This document shows, one piece after another, positions 4,454 to 5,187 of a DNA stretch of 5,187 nucleotides. Each line of letters opens with the position of its first letter. Position 1 is the stretch's first letter. This DNA comes from Acidimicrobiaceae bacterium. GTDB taxonomy: Bacteria > Actinomycetota > Acidimicrobiia > Acidimicrobiales > Bog-793. The notes beneath the pieces are model-generated. The model was not told the DNA's origin. It saw nothing but the letters and a program-made list of their open reading frames with translations, and did not search any database. The stretch covers positions 1 through 5,187 of the forward strand of contig PMZN01000133.1 in NCBI GenBank assembly GCA_003170375.1, given 5' to 3'. Both the position numbers and the translations under genes were made by a program.

Positions 4454-5187
4454 ATGAGCTACGTGTACGACTTCGACCACGCGCATCCTCGTGCGCCGAT
4501 GGAGCTCAAGGACCTCCTAGGCGGGAAAGGCGCCAACTTGGCCGAGATGACCTCGGTGCTGGGCCTGCCGGTGCCACACGGCTTTACGATCTCGACAGAC
4601 GCCTGCCGGGCGTACATGTCGGAGGGGTGGCCCGACGAGCTCGACGGCGAGATCGCCGGGCACCTCACGAGGCTCGAGGAGCGCATGGGACGCCGGCTCG
4701 GCGACCCGGACGACCCGTTGCTCGTGTCGGTCCGCTCGGGAGCGAAGTTCTCCATGCCTGGCATGATGGACACCGTCTTGAACCTCGGCCTCAACGACCG
4801 GTCGGTCGAAGGCCTCGCCAAGCAGACCAATGACGAGCGGTTCGCGTTCGACTCGTACCGGCGTTTTGTGCAGATGTACGGACGTATCGTCCTGGGAGTC
4901 CCGGGCGATGAGCTGGACGGGCCTCTAGAGGCCCTGAAGGAGCGCACAGGTGCTTCGGACGCGGAGTTGCCCGCGGCGGCCCTTCAAGGGCTCGTAGAGG
5001 AGCTGAAGGGCGTTGTAGAGCGCACGACAGGAAGCCCCTTCCCACAGGCACCGATCGACCAGCTTCGCGGCGCGATCGAGGCCGTGTTCGCTTCGTGGAA
5101 CGGGGCCAGGGCCGTCGCCTACCGCTTGCGGGAGCACATCCCGAACGATCTCGGCACGGCGGTGAACGTGCAGGCCATGGTCTTCGG
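4454..5187 (+). CDS. ppdK: Pyruvate, phosphate dikinase, N-terminal part (runs off window)
   Basis: The enzyme interconverts pyruvate, ATP and phosphate with phosphoenolpyruvate, AMP and diphosphate in the cytoplasm, serving gluconeogenesis or a diphosphate-linked glycolysis. The frame is open to the window edge with 244 full codons. Full-length family members have about 870–900 residues, so roughly a quarter is seen, all within the ATP-grasp nucleotide-binding domain. Visible signatures: KDLLGGKGANLAEMT at 19–33 (Lys25 probably equals Lys22 of the Clostridium symbiosum enzyme), LPVPHGFTIST at 38–48, VRSGAKFSMPGMMDTVLNLG at 93–112 (Arg94 probably equals Arg92), FAFDSYRRFVQMYG at 130–143, and GTAVNVQAMVFG at the edge. 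The MPGMMDT and NVQAMVFG motifs separate it from PEP synthase. The catalytic His domain and PEP-binding barrel lie outside. The start is set by AGGAGG seven bases upstream. ppdK beside glycyl-tRNA synthetase genes is, as I recall, a recurring bacterial neighbourhood. Confidence 0.96.
   Translation, partial: MSYVYDFDHAHPRAPMELKDLLGGKGANLAEMTSVLGLPVPHGFTISTDACRAYMSEGWPDELDGEIAGHLTRLEERMGRRLGDPDDPLLVSVRSGAKFSMPGMMDTVLNLGLNDRSVEGLAKQTNDERFAFDSYRRFVQMYGRIVLGVPGDELDGPLEALKERTGASDAELPAAALQGLVEELKGVVERTTGSPFPQAPIDQLRGAIEAVFASWNGARAVAYRLREHIPNDLGTAVNVQAMVF
4919..4934. repeat. Perfect 16-base palindrome inside ppdK
   Basis: GGGCCTCT is followed directly by its reverse complement AGAGGCCC, with CTAG at the centre. 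It lies in the reading frame (codons for D-G-P-L-E-A) in a poorly conserved stretch of the family. With no loop it would act as a double-stranded DNA site if it acts at all. Chance occurrence is quite possible. Confidence 0.35.

Noticed and set aside
4979..4991. GCCCTTCAAGGGC inverted repeat in ppdK
   Set aside because: It is a short 6+1+6 palindrome in coding sequence with no supporting context; such matches are expected by chance in several kilobases.

Overview
The window is high in G+C (about two thirds by eye), uses GTG starts and packs five of its six genes as closely spaced, same-strand genes. Three things point to an actinobacterium: the dimeric, mycobacterial-type glycyl-tRNA synthetase, a uppS–recO–glyS neighbourhood of the kind also seen around recO/uppS/glyS in mycobacteria, and a start codon sitting directly behind a TANNNT box. 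A deep-branching or environmental lineage is possible, but the sequence alone does not fix this. All recognisable genes are on the + strand.

Layout: (1) 1–1059, the C-terminal two thirds of a histidine ammonia-lyase (hutH) whose 5' part lies outside the window. (2) 1158–1880, uppS, a cis-prenyltransferase for the bacterial lipid carrier. (3) 1877–2071, an unrecognised 64-residue protein with two membrane segments, overlapping uppS by four bases. (4) 2080–2916, recO, recombination mediator. (5) 2991–4316, glyS, glycyl-tRNA synthetase. (6) 4454 to the end of the window, the N-terminal 244 codons of pyruvate, phosphate dikinase (ppdK), which runs off the right edge.

uppS, the small membrane gene and recO have overlapping or near-touching ends and look like one transcription unit. 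glyS probably has its own promoter: TAACCT lies six bases before the ATG and there is no ribosome binding site, which is the layout of a leaderless mRNA. ppdK is separated from glyS by 137 bases holding a GC-rich hairpin, a plausible promoter and a strong AGGAGG ribosome binding site. Functionally this is a housekeeping block (cell-wall lipid carrier, DNA repair, translation, central carbon metabolism) next to an amino-acid catabolic gene.

I see no mobile element, CRISPR array, tRNA or rRNA, and no convincing sign of a new multi-gene system. The points worth a second look are small: the unnamed membrane protein coupled to uppS, probable leaderless starts, a 9-base perfect complement between the ppdK ribosome binding site and its early coding region, clustering of the otherwise scarce CTAG tetranucleotide in ppdK, and a low-complexity tail on RecO.
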